This document shows, one piece after another, positions 6,284 to 7,002 of a DNA stretch of 7,002 nt. The number at the start of each line of letters is the position of its first letter. The first letter of the stretch is position 1. Origin of the DNA: Thauera sp. (GTDB lineage Bacteria; Pseudomonadota; Gammaproteobacteria; Burkholderiales; Rhodocyclaceae); the NCBI GenBank assembly GCA_003446655.1, contig DMCZ01000265.1:3207-10208 (forward strand), written 5' to 3'. The translations under genes were made by a program, and so were the position numbers. The notes beneath the pieces are model-generated. The model did not search any database. It saw nothing but the letters and a program-made list of their open reading frames with translations, and was not told the origin of the DNA.

Positions 6284-7002
6284 ATGCGCAAATACCTCCT
6301 TGCCACGACGCTCGCCGTCTCGATCGCCGCCGCTCTGCCTGGCGCGCCACTTCTGCCGGCAGCGCACGCCCAGGCCGCGCCCGCAGCCTCGATGGTGACG
6401 CCCAACCGCTTCGGCCTGCCCGATTTCGGCGACCTGGTCGAGCAGGTCGGACCGGCCGTGGTCAACATCCGCGTGGTGCAGCGCGCCGCGCAGGGCACGA
6501 TGGGCGAGAACCCGCTCGCCAACGACCCCTTCTACGATTTCCTGCGCCGCTTCGGCGTGCCGATGCCGCCCGGCTTCCCCGGGCAGCCGGGCATGGGGCC
6601 GCGCGCCCGCCAGGGCATCGGATCGGGCTTCATCGTCAGCCCGGATGGTTACGTGCTGACCAACGCCCACGTGGTCGCCGGCGAGGATGGCGATGCGGCG
6701 CTGTCCGAGGTCACGGTGACGCTGATCGACAAGCGCGAGTTCAAGGCCAAGGTGGTCGGCATCGACCGCCGGACCGATGTCGCCCTGCTCAAGCTCGACG
6801 CCAAGGGCCTGCCGGCGGTGAAGATCGGCAACCCCGACAGCGCCCGCGTCGGCGAATGGGTGGTGGCGATGGGCTCGCCCTTCGGCTTCGACAACACCGT
6901 CACCGCCGGCATCATCTCGGCCAAGGCGCGCCGCCTGCCCGACGAGACCTACGTGCCCTTCATCCAGACCGACGTCGCGATCAACCCGGGCAACTCGGGC
7001 GG
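6284..7002 (+). CDS. DegP/DegQ/MucD-type periplasmic serine endoprotease, 3'-truncated
   Basis: N-terminal part of an HtrA-family protease, which degrades or refolds misfolded envelope proteins in the periplasm. Two in-frame ATGs are possible, 6272 (MDSIMRKYLL) and 6284 (MRKYLLATTLAV). I chose 6284 because it gives a normal signal peptide with basic n-region, hydrophobic core and an AHA-like cleavage site; neither start has a clear Shine-Dalgarno. With this numbering the catalytic triad is His129 (LTNAHVV), Asp165 (RRTDVALLK) and Ser238 (NPGNSG), where the window ends. The segment at about 70-110 is the LA loop, with DPFYDFLRRFG followed by a Pro/Gly/Met-rich stretch. The PDZ domains (usually two) lie beyond the window. 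It is 122-134 nt downstream of the receptor gene on the same strand, probably with its own promoter. Family is secure; degP, degQ or mucD cannot be separated from this fragment. Confidence 0.93.
   Translation, partial: MRKYLLATTLAVSIAAALPGAPLLPAAHAQAAPAASMVTPNRFGLPDFGDLVEQVGPAVVNIRVVQRAAQGTMGENPLANDPFYDFLRRFGVPMPPGFPGQPGMGPRARQGIGSGFIVSPDGYVLTNAHVVAGEDGDAALSEVTVTLIDKREFKAKVVGIDRRTDVALLKLDAKGLPAVKIGNPDSARVGEWVVAMGSPFGFDNTVTAGIISAKARRLPDETYVPFIQTDVAINPGNSG

Noticed and set aside
1..7002. CRISPR arrays, tRNA/rRNA genes, insertion sequences, toxin-antitoxin or phage-defence genes
   Set aside because: No arrayed repeats, tRNA-like cloverleaf, transposase motifs or small two-gene modules were seen; genes are tightly packed housekeeping or stress genes.

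Overview
The window is high-GC bacterial chromosome carrying five protein genes and no RNA genes, mobile elements or CRISPR arrays. Gene content and protein style suggest a betaproteobacterium, most likely Rhodocyclales (Azoarcus/Thauera-like); this is inference from composition and family resemblance, not a database result.

Layout. (1) 1-2367, + strand: the 3' part of a DNA topoisomerase III gene (topB). The first ~65 codons lie outside the window, but the Toprim motif, active-site Tyr, two zinc-finger-like Cys clusters and a Lys/Ala-rich tail are present. (2) 2400-2437: a perfect 38-nt palindrome between convergent topB and dps, a very likely bidirectional terminator. (3) 2449-2919, - strand: dps, a ferritin-like DNA-protecting protein with a complete ferroxidase ligand set. 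(4) 3043-3972, - strand: oxyR, the peroxide-sensing LysR-type activator, with the redox cysteines at exactly 199 and 208. The 123-nt gap between oxyR and dps holds a terminator-like hairpin and an AT-rich tandem 9-bp repeat over a possible dps promoter. (5) 3973-4115: a divergent promoter region with a 9-bp inverted repeat and a TATACT box. (6) 4116-6149, + strand: a TonB-dependent outer-membrane receptor of unknown ligand. (7) 6272 or 6284 to the window end, + strand: a DegP/DegQ/MucD-type periplasmic serine protease, cut off at the catalytic Ser motif and preceded by a possible envelope-stress (sigma-E type) promoter.

How the genes fit together. oxyR and dps form a peroxide/iron-protection pair: OxyR senses H2O2 and Dps consumes Fe2+ and peroxide while shielding DNA. 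The divergent receptor may import a metal chelate, which would put iron entry beside iron storage and peroxide sensing, but nothing in the sequence proves its ligand. topB and the protease look like unrelated housekeeping neighbours. I see no convincing previously undescribed system here; the points worth checking are in the intergenic control regions and a few residue-level oddities (a CPSC motif in OxyR, a D-x-G Toprim motif in TopB, a lone Cys pair in the receptor).
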